Assembly (NCBI RefSeq): GCF_004331695.1
Contig: NZ_SJSL01000001.1
Coordinates: 434,001-498,000, forward strand
Direction of reading: 5' to 3'
DNA length: 64,000 nucleotides
DNA from: Pedobacter psychroterrae
GTDB lineage: Bacteria; Bacteroidota; Bacteroidia; Sphingobacteriales; Sphingobacteriaceae
A model generated the notes under the pieces. That model saw only the letters and a program-made list of their open reading frames with translations, was not told the origin of the DNA and did no database searches. The translations under genes and the position numbers were made by a program. Shown here one piece after another: positions 45,151 through 55,500 of the stretch. Position 1 is the first letter of the stretch. Every line of letters begins with the position of its first letter.

Positions 45151-45279
45151 CCCGCTCACCTTATTAAAAGCTAAAATGTTAAATTGTTTATAAATATATT
45201 AGCATTAAAACTTAAGATTCATTAAATTGTTGAACATAATAATCAGGGTTCATTACTGAAAAAAAGTCCTGTGAGCGGG
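45151..45279. repeat. Long-range inverted repeat around an AT-rich core
   Basis: CCCGCTCAC at 45151-45159 is the exact reverse complement of GTGAGCGGG at 45271-45279. The 111 bases between are strongly AT-rich with no gene. The layout resembles a small MITE or a relic mobile unit, or a closing stem of an RNA leader ahead of the microprotein-glycosyltransferase genes. The rest of the 44967-45378 gap holds the small ORF and the terminator listed separately. Confidence 0.4.
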
Positions 45280-45314
45280 GGATCCGCGAAGGGCAGGCAC
45301 AGCATACAATTACC

Positions 45315-45364
45315 AGCATTAAAAAGGGCTGTTTGCAAGTTTGCAAACAGCCCTTTTTAATGCT
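45315..45364 (-). terminator. Very long perfect-stem terminator after yfhO
   Basis: A 24-base-pair perfect stem (45315-45338 with 45341-45364) with a two-base centre lies 15 bases beyond the YfhO stop. On the minus strand the 3' arm ends in AAAAAGGG...CCCTTTTTAATGCT symmetry, so a U-run (CCCTTTTT) forms part of the stem in both directions. It should terminate from either side. Confidence 0.8.
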
Positions 45365-45378
45365 TTTTCATAAATGTT

Positions 45379-47841
45379 TTAAGCAGTCTTCTTCTTTCTA
45401 TTTTCCCTGTAAAATGCAAATCCCAGGCCAGCAAGTAGCAGAACCGACCCTGCAAGAGAGATTTTTTCACCTAGATAATATGAAACCGGTTCAAATTTAA
45501 ACACTACTTTATGGTTACCTGCTTCAAGCTGCGCTGCGCGCAATACATAGTCCGCCCGGAAATATGGTTTTTTAACACCATCCACATACATGTTCCAGCC
45601 CTTATCATAGTAGATCTCTGAAAACACCGCAATAATATCTGTTGGGGCACTATAAGCATATTCCATCCGGTCCGGATGATAACTTTCCAGTTTGATAAAT
45701 GCATTTGGATCAGCCGCTATGGTGCGCTTGGAATCGATTAAACCTTTATACATTTCATCTACAATGGCTTCTTTTTTAGGATCAAAACTATTGATGGCCT
45801 TCATCTCTTCATCTGCATTTTTCACAAACTGTATGGATGGAACAATCCATGCGTTCCCCGCTGCTGTGGTATTACTGGTCATCCTATAAGTGCCATTTTG
45901 CCTGTCCCTGTTAATAATATATTTGGTATTCAGCATATCCAGTACATCCTGGTTGATACTTTGCGTGAGCTGTTTATCTATCAGCTCCTGGTACCTTTTT
46001 AATTTAGCAGCATGGTATCCACCAATAGTTTTATAAAGCCTTGAACTGCTTGCATCCTGGAACGTAGATACACTCAGATCAAGCACACGAAAATTGGGAT
46101 CTTTATCAGCAGAGATAAACGCGTCAACATCACGTGTCTGAAAGTTACTTAGATCACTCTTGGTTGCAAAATTGCCATTGTTCAAATAACGGCGGTCAAC
46201 CTGCCACATGTCTATCATAATCGCCATTCCCAAAAGGATCACCGCAAACCGCATGTTCATTTTCTTAGCAAGATATGCCCAGATCAATGCATAGCCAATT
46301 GCAATAAACAACAATGACCTCAATGCGTCTGCACGGGCAAGGGCGGCACGGTCTTTTATTAGTGAATCAATCACAGTCTGCGCTATACCACGGTTATTCT
46401 GAAATACTTCAGTCAGTCCATCCAGCAACTGTTGATTGGATGAATTAGTAAAACTGAAGAGTGAAGTCGGGATTAAAGCTACCAGTACGGCAAAACCACC
46501 GGTGATTCCTGCAGACCAGGTCAGTTTTTTGATCAGCATCTTCTGGTCCAGACTGCCGCTCATCGCTTCCTTTACTGCAATAATTGCCAGAATCGGCACC
46601 ATCAGTCCTACGATGGCAAGAATGGACTCTACCGCCCTGAATTTATTATACAATGGGAAATATTCGAAGAACAGGTCAGATACCAGGGTGAAGTGCTTAC
46701 CAAATGACAGCAGCATAAACAATATAGTTACACTCAGTATCCACCATTTCAACCGGCTCCGTACAATGAACAACCCAAATATGAAAAGAAAACAAATGAT
46801 GGCGCCAAAATAATACGGCCCGGATGTGATGGCTTTCTCACCCCAGTATACCGGCATCTGCTGAGCCAGTCCAAGCGCCTGATCAGGCGCCACACCCAAA
46901 CCCTGCACAGTCTTAAAGACATTGGATTTTTCATCAAGTCTTGTATCGGAACTTCCTCCATAAAGATTCGGGATCAGGAAAGTAAAACTTTCTCCCACAC
47001 CCTGACTCCAGCCATAGGCATATTCTTTTGAAAGACCATTTTTCTCCTCAACAGCATCTGTAGTCAGGTTAGATGGGCCACGGTTAGATTCCTTACCATA
47101 CTCATACGTAGTCCATAATTTACCTGCATTGACCATAAAAGCCAACGTAACTGCAACAGCAATAAAGCTCATCGCCTTACCAAATTCAGCAAGTTTTTTT
47201 TCTTTCACGGCATGATAAACTTCAATCCCTATAAATATCAGCAAGGCGATCATCAGGTAATAGGTCATCTGGATGTGGTTTGACCTGATCTCGAGGGCAA
47301 GAAATAAAGCAGTCAAACTGGCACCAATCCAATATTTACCCCGTAGGGTCAGTATGAGTCCGGCTATGATCGGCGCACAAAAGGCTATTGCAAGCGCCTT
47401 GTTACTATGTCCGGCAGCTATTATAATAAAATTATATGAAGTGAAAGCAAAAGCTATTGCCCCCGCAGCGGCGAGCCATGGGTTAATTTTTAACACACAA
47501 AACAGCAAATAAGCTCCTAGCAAATAGAGCAATACCACATCTACCGGATCAGGGAAAATTGTCTTTACAAGGGAAATTATATAAGTTGCTCCATTATATG
47601 GGTGCTGTGCCCAGATCTGATAAGTGGGCATACCGCCAAACATCTGGTTGGTCCAAAGCGGCGCTTTGCCATCCTTTGCCTTGTAGGCCATTATTTCAGT
47701 AGCTGTGGCTTTTGCCTGGATCACGTCACTTTGGGCGGGAGATTTTCCCTGCAAAACTGGACTGAAATAGACAAAACACGTGATTATAAAAAATCCAATA
47801 ATGGCAAGGTGTATGCCATTTGCTTTTAACCAATTATTCAT
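45379..47841 (-). CDS. YfhO family integral membrane protein
   Basis: An 820-residue membrane protein with about twelve to thirteen hydrophobic segments through residue 560, a large soluble domain, and a final helix near the C-terminus (ISLAGSVLLLAGLGFAFY). The early segment SDVIQAKATATEIMAY and the loop FGGMPTYQI are typical of YfhO, a GT-C-like family. Characterised relatives in Gram-positives take part in glycosylation of teichoic acids. In Bacteroidota the role is presumably transfer of a sugar from a lipid-linked donor to a surface polymer. It is transcribed alone, ending in a long terminator. Confidence 0.85.
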   Translation of the reverse strand: MNNWLKANGIHLAIIGFFIITCFVYFSPVLQGKSPAQSDVIQAKATATEIMAYKAKDGKAPLWTNQMFGGMPTYQIWAQHPYNGATYIISLVKTIFPDPVDVVLLYLLGAYLLFCVLKINPWLAAAGAIAFAFTSYNFIIIAAGHSNKALAIAFCAPIIAGLILTLRGKYWIGASLTALFLALEIRSNHIQMTYYLMIALLIFIGIEVYHAVKEKKLAEFGKAMSFIAVAVTLAFMVNAGKLWTTYEYGKESNRGPSNLTTDAVEEKNGLSKEYAYGWSQGVGESFTFLIPNLYGGSSDTRLDEKSNVFKTVQGLGVAPDQALGLAQQMPVYWGEKAITSGPYYFGAIICFLFIFGLFIVRSRLKWWILSVTILFMLLSFGKHFTLVSDLFFEYFPLYNKFRAVESILAIVGLMVPILAIIAVKEAMSGSLDQKMLIKKLTWSAGITGGFAVLVALIPTSLFSFTNSSNQQLLDGLTEVFQNNRGIAQTVIDSLIKDRAALARADALRSLLFIAIGYALIWAYLAKKMNMRFAVILLGMAIMIDMWQVDRRYLNNGNFATKSDLSNFQTRDVDAFISADKDPNFRVLDLSVSTFQDASSSRLYKTIGGYHAAKLKRYQELIDKQLTQSINQDVLDMLNTKYIINRDRQNGTYRMTSNTTAAGNAWIVPSIQFVKNADEEMKAINSFDPKKEAIVDEMYKGLIDSKRTIAADPNAFIKLESYHPDRMEYAYSAPTDIIAVFSEIYYDKGWNMYVDGVKKPYFRADYVLRAAQLEAGNHKVVFKFEPVSYYLGEKISLAGSVLLLAGLGFAFYRENRKKKTA

Positions 47842-47870
47842 TAAGGTTTGTTTATGATGTAAACTAACCC

Positions 47871-47878
47871 CAAACTTA
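47871..47878 (-). promoter_or_regulatory. -7 box upstream of yfhO
   Basis: Minus-strand TAAGTTTG (47878-47871) matches TAnnTTTG, 30 bases before the YfhO ATG. No TTG is present at 17-23 bases upstream, so this is half a promoter at best. Confidence 0.35.
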
Positions 47879-47904
47879 GATAAAATTGTTTTATTTTTAT
47901 ACAG

Positions 47905-48153
47905 CTATTTTATCTCTTCGTAATCTACGAAATCGCCCAATTTATCTGTACTGCCCTTCTTTTGCTGGGGCGGCATATATTCGATAGAGATATCTCCCTC
48001 TGGTCTTGAGTCTTGCTGACGGCTTTGGTTTGCTGCCTGTTGTTGTACCTTGCTAAACATATTTCTAAGTACCATCGGAAATATTAAACGTAGGATGACA
48101 CGAATGATGTAAAATACAAGTAAAGTAATTAATATGAATTTTATAACTCCCAT
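47905..48153 (-). CDS. DUF4834 family small membrane protein
   Basis: An 82-residue protein with one N-terminal transmembrane helix (about 4-24, IKFILITLLVFYIIRVILRLI) followed by a basic/polar linker rich in Gln and Arg and the conserved tail LGDFVDYEEIK. This tail is the hallmark of DUF4834. The function is unknown. It lies 92 bases downstream of ywbE with its own TATATTTG box at 48178-48171 in between. Confidence 0.75.
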   Translation of the reverse strand: MGVIKFILITLLVFYIIRVILRLIFPMVLRNMFSKVQQQAANQSRQQDSRPEGDISIEYMPPQQKKGSTDKLGDFVDYEEIK

Positions 48154-48245
48154 TTTATGCGCTTAATGTTCAAATATAGACGGAATTGATTTCTTATTAT
48201 TACAATACCGCACCTTTATTGCACTACAATTACAATACCATTAAG

Positions 48246-48446
48246 TTAAATATCCCCAGGTATATGAGCTACTCTTCCAATCTGTCCATCCTCAAGCCTC
48301 ACTTTAATTCCTCTTGAATGATAGGTGGCAGACGTAAGCAAATTGGCTACCACGCCTCTGGTAAACTTACCGCTCCGCTGGTCTTTTTTCAATATAATAT
48401 CCACTTCCAGTCCCGGATAGATGTCTTTTCTGTTCTTACCGTCCAT
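48246..48446 (-). CDS. YwbE family protein
   Basis: A 66-residue basic protein of the YwbE family, recognised by DGKNRKDIYPGLEVDIILKKDQRSG and LTRGVV-like FTRGVVANLLTSA, ending HPRGIKVRL-like YHSRGIKVRLEDGQIGRV. It forms a small beta-barrel, probably nucleic-acid related, but its function is not established. Its ATG overlaps the uvrB stop by one base (TAATG), which implies translational coupling to the DNA repair gene. Confidence 0.85.
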   Translation of the reverse strand: MDGKNRKDIYPGLEVDIILKKDQRSGKFTRGVVANLLTSATYHSRGIKVRLEDGQIGRVAHIPGDI

Positions 48447-50485
48447 TATTTACCAAACCTTTCCTGAAACATCTTTTCCATAGCAAACATCTCGTCGCGC
48501 AGTCTTGCGGCCAGCAAGAAGTCCATGTCCTTTGCCGCTTTTGCCATATCCTTCCTCGTTTTATCAATTGATTTCTGCATCTCCGGTTTAGTCATATATT
48601 GTACAATCGGATCAGCAGCGATACTCAGTTCATCTACCTCAATATAAGGTTTCGCCCGCCTGGTTTCGCCCGAAGAGAAGTCCAGCACAGATGTTTGCTC
48701 CAGTATTGCTTCCCTGGTTTTGCCCACTGTTTTAGGAGTGATGCCATGCTCCAGATTATAGGCCACTTGCTTTTCCCTGCGCCTGTTGGTTTCCTCTATG
48801 GTTTTTGCCATCGAGTCTGTTACTTTATCAGCATACATAATTACCCTGCCCCTGTCGTTGCGTGCTGCACGTCCAATCGTCTGGATCAATGAGCGCTCTG
48901 AACGTAAAAACCCTTCTTTATCCGCATCTAAAATTGCCACAAAAGAAACCTCCGGCAGGTCAAGCCCTTCCCTTAATAAATTGATCCCTATCAAAACATC
49001 AAATTCACCCAGCCGCAGTCCCCTCAATATCTCTACCCGCTCCAGTGTTTTTACTTCCGAATGGATATACCGGCATTTGATATTTAACCGGTCCATGTAC
49101 TTAGTCAGTTCCTCGGCCATACGCTTTGTAAGGGTGGTCACCAGCACCCTGTCTCCCATCTTAATGGTTTTATCAATCTCATCCAGCAAGTCATCCACCT
49201 GGTTAATAGCCGGTCTGATTTCAATCAGGGGGTCCAGCAGGCCGGTAGGCCGGATCACCTGCTCAATGTACAGTCCTTCTGTTTTCTGAAGTTCATAGTC
49301 CGCAGGCGTTGCACTTACATAAATGGTCTGCGGGGCCAATCGCTCAAATTCTTCAAAATTCAGCGGCCTGTTATCCAGTGCAGATGGCAGTCTGAATCCA
49401 TATTCTACTAACGATAACTTCCTGGATCTGTCGCCTCCATACATTGCCCTGATCTGTGGAACAGTAACATGACTCTCGTCAATCACCATCAAATAATCAT
49501 CCGGAAAATAATCAAGCAGACAAAAGGGTCTCATACCGGGCGAGCGGCCATCAAAAAAACGTGAGTAATTCTCAATACCGGAACAATACCCCAGTTCCTT
49601 CATCATTTCGATATCAAAGTTCACCCTTTCCTCCAATCTCTTGGCTTCCAGCAAATGCATATCTCCTATCAACTGATTTTTGCGAATCTCCAGTTCCTCC
49701 TGAATACCCCAGATAGACGAATTAAACCGGTCTTTTGGCGTCACAAATAAATTGGCAGGATAGATGGCCATATCTTCCAGTTTCTCCAGTGTTTTACCCG
49801 TCACAGGATCTATGGCACTCAGCTCCTCTATGTCATCCCCAAAAAAAGAGACCCTATAGGCAAGGTCCAGATAAGCTGGAAAAATATCCACTGTATCCCC
49901 CTTCACCCTAAAAGTACCGCGTTTGAAATCATTAGTTGTACGGGCATATAAAATCTCTACCAGGCTGTGCAAAAAAGAATTCCTGGATATCCTGGTACCC
50001 ACAGAAAAGCGGAACACGGATCTGGAGAAATCTTCAGGATTACCCATACCGTAGATACAGGATATAGAAGAAACAACGATTACATCCCTTCGGCCAGACA
50101 TCAGTGCCGAGGTTGTTCTCAACCTTAGCTTTTCTATCTCTTCATTGATACTTAAATCTTTCTCTATATAGGTATTGCTACTAGCGATGAAAGCCTCCGG
50201 CTGGTAGTAGTCATAGTATGACACAAAATAATTAACGGCATTTTGCGGGAAGAACTGTTTGAACTCCCCGTAAAGCTGTGCCGCTAAAGTTTTATTGTGA
50301 CTTAATATTAATGTAGGCTTTTGGGTCTGTTCGATTACATTGGCCACGGTAAATGTCTTTCCTGATCCTGTAACACCCAAAAGCGTCTGATAATGTTCTT
50401 CGTTATTAACTCCCTCCACCAACTGCCTTATCGCATTAGGCTGATCACCTGTTGGCTTATAGTCTGATACCAGTTGAAATTTCAT
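48446..50485 (-). CDS. uvrB: Excinuclease ABC subunit B
   Basis: A 679-residue nucleotide-excision repair helicase. Walker A is GVTGSGKT (37-44), the damage-verifying beta-hairpin follows YYDYYQPEAF, the DEAD-type motif is VIDESHV, and helicase motif VI is QTIGRAARN. A C-terminal UVR domain (about 635-675) binds UvrC. I use the ATG at 50485 (MKFQLVSDYKPTGDQPNAI); a TTG three codons upstream is less likely. UvrB is loaded by UvrA at lesions and then recruits UvrC. It is coupled to ywbE downstream. Confidence 0.97.
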   Translation of the reverse strand: MKFQLVSDYKPTGDQPNAIRQLVEGVNNEEHYQTLLGVTGSGKTFTVANVIEQTQKPTLILSHNKTLAAQLYGEFKQFFPQNAVNYFVSYYDYYQPEAFIASSNTYIEKDLSINEEIEKLRLRTTSALMSGRRDVIVVSSISCIYGMGNPEDFSRSVFRFSVGTRISRNSFLHSLVEILYARTTNDFKRGTFRVKGDTVDIFPAYLDLAYRVSFFGDDIEELSAIDPVTGKTLEKLEDMAIYPANLFVTPKDRFNSSIWGIQEELEIRKNQLIGDMHLLEAKRLEERVNFDIEMMKELGYCSGIENYSRFFDGRSPGMRPFCLLDYFPDDYLMVIDESHVTVPQIRAMYGGDRSRKLSLVEYGFRLPSALDNRPLNFEEFERLAPQTIYVSATPADYELQKTEGLYIEQVIRPTGLLDPLIEIRPAINQVDDLLDEIDKTIKMGDRVLVTTLTKRMAEELTKYMDRLNIKCRYIHSEVKTLERVEILRGLRLGEFDVLIGINLLREGLDLPEVSFVAILDADKEGFLRSERSLIQTIGRAARNDRGRVIMYADKVTDSMAKTIEETNRRREKQVAYNLEHGITPKTVGKTREAILEQTSVLDFSSGETRRAKPYIEVDELSIAADPIVQYMTKPEMQKSIDKTRKDMAKAAKDMDFLLAARLRDEMFAMEKMFQERFGK

Positions 50486-50533
50486 AGATATCAAAAATAC
50501 AAAAAAAGAATCAGCTTGTCATTCTGTGCATGA

Positions 50534-51646
50534 TCATTTAAAAGTGAAATCTGGTAAAGGCATGATCTCGCCACCTTTCATCGCAGATTCGTGTGCCAGG
50601 ATACCTACACAAGTAATATTAGCAGATTCCTTAGCATCCGGATACGGCGCCCTGTTATCTACCAGCGCATTCAGAAACTCATTTACCAAGTGAGGATGCG
50701 ACCCGCCATGCCCAGATCCCTGGATAAAGGATAAATGCTGGTTCTCCTCTCCATCATAAACTCCTGCAGTAGTAAAATGCTGGATCTCTTTAGGCAGCAA
50801 ATGTGCATAATCCGGGATCTTAACCTTCTCAGGAGACTCACCAGTATGGATTACACTGTCCTCATGCTCTACCAAAGTCCACTCAAATGATTTTTTAGAC
50901 CCATACACATCAAAGCTCTCGCGGTACTGCCTTGCCGTATTGAACAGCGAGCGGGTTACTTCTGCAGAAAGATCTGAATCCTTATATTTTATGTGACAGG
51001 TTTCGATGGCAAACGGAGAGCCGTATTTAGGGATCAAGTCCTCATCTATTCTTCCTGAACCGAAACATGAAACATATGCCGCTTGCGCCTTAGGCAAAGC
51101 CAGCACAGGCCCTACGCAATGCGTAGCGTAGTGCATCGGCGGTAATCCTTCCCAGTATCCGGGCCAGCCGGCCATTTCCTGCTGATGTGAAGCACGAAGA
51201 AACTGGATCTTACCCAATTCTCCTTTTTCGTAAAGTTCTTTTACAAACAGAAATTCACGGCTATAAATCACTGTCTCCATCATCATATAAGTCAGGCCAG
51301 TTTCTTTTACAGCTTCTACGATCTGTCGGCATTCTTCTACTGTGGTCGCCATCGGAACGGTACAAGCCACATGTTTTCCAGCACGCAAGGCTGCTATTGA
51401 CTGCTCAGCATGACTTTGGATGGGTGTATTGATGTGTACTGCATCTACGTTCGGATCCTTCAACAGCTCTTCATAGCTAGTATAACGCTTTTCGATTCCG
51501 AATGCATCGCCAATCTCCGCCAGCTTTTCTTCGTTCCGCTGACAAATGGCATACATATTTGCATTTGGATGTTTTTGGTAAATGGGGATAAATTCTGCCC
51601 CGAAACCCAGTCCTACGATGGCAATATTGATTCTTTTTTCACTCAT
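50534..51646 (-). CDS. Gfo/Idh/MocA family oxidoreductase
   Basis: A 370-residue NAD(P)-dependent sugar oxidoreductase. The Rossmann part starts IAIVGLGFGAEFIP, contains VDAVHINTP, and the segment AGKHVACTVPMATTVEE, in which the usual EKP lysine motif is replaced by TVP (see findings). The C-terminal alpha/beta domain follows with GSGHGGSHPHLVNEF, typical of the sugar-binding half. Members oxidise or reduce a hydroxyl on sugars, often C3 with formation of 3-keto sugars. It is the third gene of the operon with the ThuA fusion and the epimerase, 31 bases after the latter. Confidence 0.88.
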   Translation of the reverse strand: MSEKRINIAIVGLGFGAEFIPIYQKHPNANMYAICQRNEEKLAEIGDAFGIEKRYTSYEELLKDPNVDAVHINTPIQSHAEQSIAALRAGKHVACTVPMATTVEECRQIVEAVKETGLTYMMMETVIYSREFLFVKELYEKGELGKIQFLRASHQQEMAGWPGYWEGLPPMHYATHCVGPVLALPKAQAAYVSCFGSGRIDEDLIPKYGSPFAIETCHIKYKDSDLSAEVTRSLFNTARQYRESFDVYGSKKSFEWTLVEHEDSVIHTGESPEKVKIPDYAHLLPKEIQHFTTAGVYDGEENQHLSFIQGSGHGGSHPHLVNEFLNALVDNRAPYPDAKESANITCVGILAHESAMKGGEIMPLPDFTFK

Positions 51647-51677
51647 AATATTATAAAATAAAGGTCATGTTAAATGG

Positions 51678-52535
51678 TCAGTTGCTCCAATTTTTCAAGA
51701 ATTGAAGCCCTTCACTGGCGAAATCATCCTGACTGCTTGCCAAGGGCTTCCAGATACATACCAAGCCTGCCAACTCTTTTACTTCAGGGGTAAAACTCTC
51801 GATACAGATTGCACCGCTATAGTTTATAGCTTCCAGTCCACGTTTGAAATCATCCCAGCGTGCTTGTCCGGTTCCTGGAGTACCACGATAGTTCTCTGAC
51901 ACCTGTATGTGAACCAATTTATCTCCTGCAAGCTTAATCGCTTCTTCTATATTGCGTTCTTCAATATTCATATGAAAGCCATCCAACATAATTTTTGCCG
52001 CCGGATGGTTGATGTCTTTAATAAGTGCCACTACGTCTTCTGCGGTATTGATCAGGTCAGACTCAAACCTGTTCAGCGGTTCAATTCCCAGCTGAAGCCC
52101 TCTCTCTGAAGCCATCTCACCTACCTTGTGCAGGTTGGTTGCCGCCCGGTCCCACTCTCTCTTCTTTTGTTCCGGTGATACCAGCCGCGCCTTGCCTACT
52201 GAAGAATACATAGGGCCAGCGAAAATCGAAGCGCCAAGTTCGTAGCCGATCTCCATAGAAGCTTCAATGTAGTCAAAGCTGGTCTTATGAAATGCCGGGT
52301 CATCGTGCGTAAGGTCTCTGGTCGGCCCAAAAGCACCGCAGATTTCAGCCTTAAGTCCGAATTCCCTAAGGGCGGCCTTTACTGTCTTTACATCGATAAG
52401 GGAAGGATCTTCTACTGGGATCTCTACCAGATCATACCCCATCGCGCTGATCTTTGAGAACAGCGAAATCGTATCTGTCTTAAAAGGCGAGGCCCACAAC
52501 CATGTGCTTACACCAAACTTCAAATTCAAACTCAT
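51678..52535 (-). CDS. Sugar phosphate isomerase/epimerase family protein (xylose isomerase-like TIM barrel)
   Basis: A 285-residue TIM barrel of the AP-endonuclease-2/xylose isomerase-like group. The metal site residues appear as GIEPLNRFES (catalytic Glu), MLDGFHMN (Asp and His), HIQVSE and AICIESF (second Glu). The pattern resembles D-tagatose/D-psicose 3-epimerases. It probably epimerises or isomerises a ketosugar produced by the neighbouring oxidoreductase. The ThuA fusion gene lies 22 bases upstream. Confidence 0.88.
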   Translation of the reverse strand: MSLNLKFGVSTWLWASPFKTDTISLFSKISAMGYDLVEIPVEDPSLIDVKTVKAALREFGLKAEICGAFGPTRDLTHDDPAFHKTSFDYIEASMEIGYELGASIFAGPMYSSVGKARLVSPEQKKREWDRAATNLHKVGEMASERGLQLGIEPLNRFESDLINTAEDVVALIKDINHPAAKIMLDGFHMNIEERNIEEAIKLAGDKLVHIQVSENYRGTPGTGQARWDDFKRGLEAINYSGAICIESFTPEVKELAGLVCIWKPLASSQDDFASEGLQFLKNWSN

Positions 52536-52557
52536 CTGTTGGTTATATTTGGTAATA

Positions 52558-55500
52558 TTATTTAATCACTTTCATCACCCCATTCATGATACTCCAGTGT
52601 CCCGGGAAAGTACACAAATAAGGATAGTCACCCGGTTTTGCCGGTGCAGTAAACTTCAAGGTAACTTTTTCTTCCGGGTTTAGCAATTTGGTAGCAAACA
52701 GTACCTCTGGAATCGCCGGTACATAGTTCTTTTCAGCCCCATTCGGGTCCTGTACCATCTGGTCGGCCGCGGCACCAACCTTCTTTAGCATTCCAGGTTT
52801 AGCAATCACGAGATTGTGCTGCATAAAATCAGGATTTTCAAGTTTTAGGATTACAGTCTGCCCAGCTTTTACCGTAAAGCTGGTCTTGTTAAACTTCATT
52901 AGATGTTCTACTACCTTCATGTCAATGATCACTTCATCTGCTTTGCTCGCTTCAGGATTTGCAGCAGCAACAGCTTGTTTAGGTTTCTCAACCGGAGTAA
53001 TCTCCTTCAAGATCTTCTGTACATAAACAGAAGGTGAAGCAGCAGTTTTCGCCATCGCTATAAACCCTTCATTGTGCAGTAATGCAGCGCCGTAAAGTGC
53101 CTGCGCGATGTATTTATCCTTCACATTCAGCTCATCAGCGGCGGCTTCGTATAGCAGATGGCCTACATGTACGGAAGCCGGCATATCAGATACAGCCAAT
53201 ATAGCTGCCAGACGTACCCGAAGGTCAGGATCTTTAAATAAAGCTGCCTTTTGGATGATTCCGATCATTGCTTCATTTTTTGGCAAGGCCTGAATTGCTG
53301 CTTTTCTAACTCCCGCAACAGGACTTGCCAGCGCTGCTTTAACCACCGCCAAAGCTTCTGCATTAGCACCATCCAGTACACCCAGTCCCTGCAACGTCCA
53401 TATCGCATTAATAGCTGGACCGTTTAATCCTATCCCATCCACTTTGCCTGCGCTGATTATTTTATAAAGTGCCGGCAATACCGAAAGGTTCTTTGCCTCT
53501 ACCAGTAAACGCTGGGCATGCATCCTCCATAATAAGTTATCGTTTTCCAACGCCGAAACCAACCCTTCAACATTGTCCTTCGATAACTTAAGCGGAGTAT
53601 ATGGTTTGGCTTGTTTATATTTAATCCTATAGATCCTTCCGCGCTCTCTGTCGCGCATCGGGTTGATATACGCATTACCTTCTCCATTTTCAAAACCCCT
53701 TGGAGTGGGATTATGCTGGATGATGAAATCATACCAGTCTGCTACCCATACTGCTCCGTCCGGACCCACCTCGGCATGTACCGGGCCTACCCATTCATCT
53801 GAACTTGCAAGCAAATTCCAGCCATCCTTCTCTATAAATCCGGCACCCTGCTGTTCCAGCACGGCGTTGTGGATTACCCGTCCGGTAGGTTCGTTTACAA
53901 ATGCAATCCTGTTCCAGTATTCTTTAGGAAAGTTTCTCGCTGTGTAAAAATTATGTCCTGCCGCAGCAGTAAAACCACCATGTACGTCTACCTGCCTTAG
54001 GTTAGGAAATACCACATGCATGTTATAATGTCCATCTATTTTCTGTATAGGTTGCACATTGGATCCAGACAGTCCCTTCTTCATGTACTTTTCATGCATA
54101 GAATAGAAAGCTGTATGTGTATTGTTTGCTGTTGAAATAAACACATCGTTATCCTCAGTAAATCCGAGCCCCCAGGTATTGTTACTCGTCCTGCCTTTAA
54201 AATCAAATGCCTTTCCATCAGGGCTAAAACTGTATATTCCCTGCGAAAACTTAAAGTTCTTTCCGTCTACTTTTCCATCAAAGCCTGAATAGCCGAGCAC
54301 ACCCCATATCTTGTTGTCAAATCCATATTTCAGGTTTGAAGGTCCGGCGTGGGTATCACCCTTGCCCCATCCGGTAATCAGTACTTCCCTAACATCAGCT
54401 TTGTCATCGCCATTGGTATCCTTGAGGAATAAGAAATCAGGAGCCTGGGCAATGATTACCCCTCCATTTGAAAATACCATACTGGTTGGAATATTCAGTT
54501 TATCTGCAAAAATGGTAAACTTATCTGCTTTGCCATCACCGTCTGTATCCTCACAGATTTTAATTCTGTCGTCTCCCACTCCGGCTTCATTACGGATCGT
54601 ATTTGGATAGTCTACCGTCTCTACCACCCATAGCCTTCCTTTTTCATCCCATGCCATGGTGATGGGATTAATGATGTCCGGTTCAGATGCAAACAATTCT
54701 ATCTCAAAATCTGCTGGCACCTGCATTCTTTTTTGCGACTGTGCCGGGGTAAACGGATGCTGGAATTTCGGAGCAGGGTTGCGGTTTTCATAATTCGGGA
54801 TCTTTGCATCAGTGTATACACCTGCCGGAATTTGATATTTATTGATCTGCGCCTGGATCTTGTCGCCAAGTGCCCACATAACTCCGTTACTTATCATTTT
54901 AATAAATTCCGGTTTTCTCCAGGTGCTGTCATTATGCCCGCTGGCGGTATAAAACACCCTGCCCTTACCTTGTTTGCGCACCCAGGTATATGGCTCATGA
55001 TGAGCTCCTTCCACGCGTTCCTGCAGCACAGTCATATCAGGGTTTAATTTAGTATGCACATAGGTTTCATCCCATGCGCTAAAAGTTCCTACACCTTTCA
55101 TCACAGGGTGAGTGGTGTTTACCGTTACCGGACTAAACACCCCGGTTTTGTGGGTGCTGAACTGCCCGCCTACTGCCTGGATATACCAGTCAGAATTCTG
55201 GAAACAGAAAGATGCAGAGTGGATCGGGATCAATGCCTTTCCGCCTTCTACAAAATCTTTAAGTGCTTTTTCCTGAGACTCCTTTATGGTATCATAATTT
55301 GCGTAGATCATAATCCCGTCGTATTTGGACAGGTTTGCGGCATTTAGCGCACTGCTGTCAGCAGTATAGGTTACATTTACGCCCAGCTCAAACAGCGGAC
55401 TAATCAGCATCGGAGCAAAGCGCCCGGAATTATGGTGCGTGCTCGCATTGCCCAAAAACAAAACTTCCGCCCTGCGCGGCGAGTGTTTATCTGTACTTCC

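Noticed and set aside
48786..49289. 167-codon plus-strand frame within uvrB
   Set aside because: Antisense shadow of the helicase motifs of UvrB.
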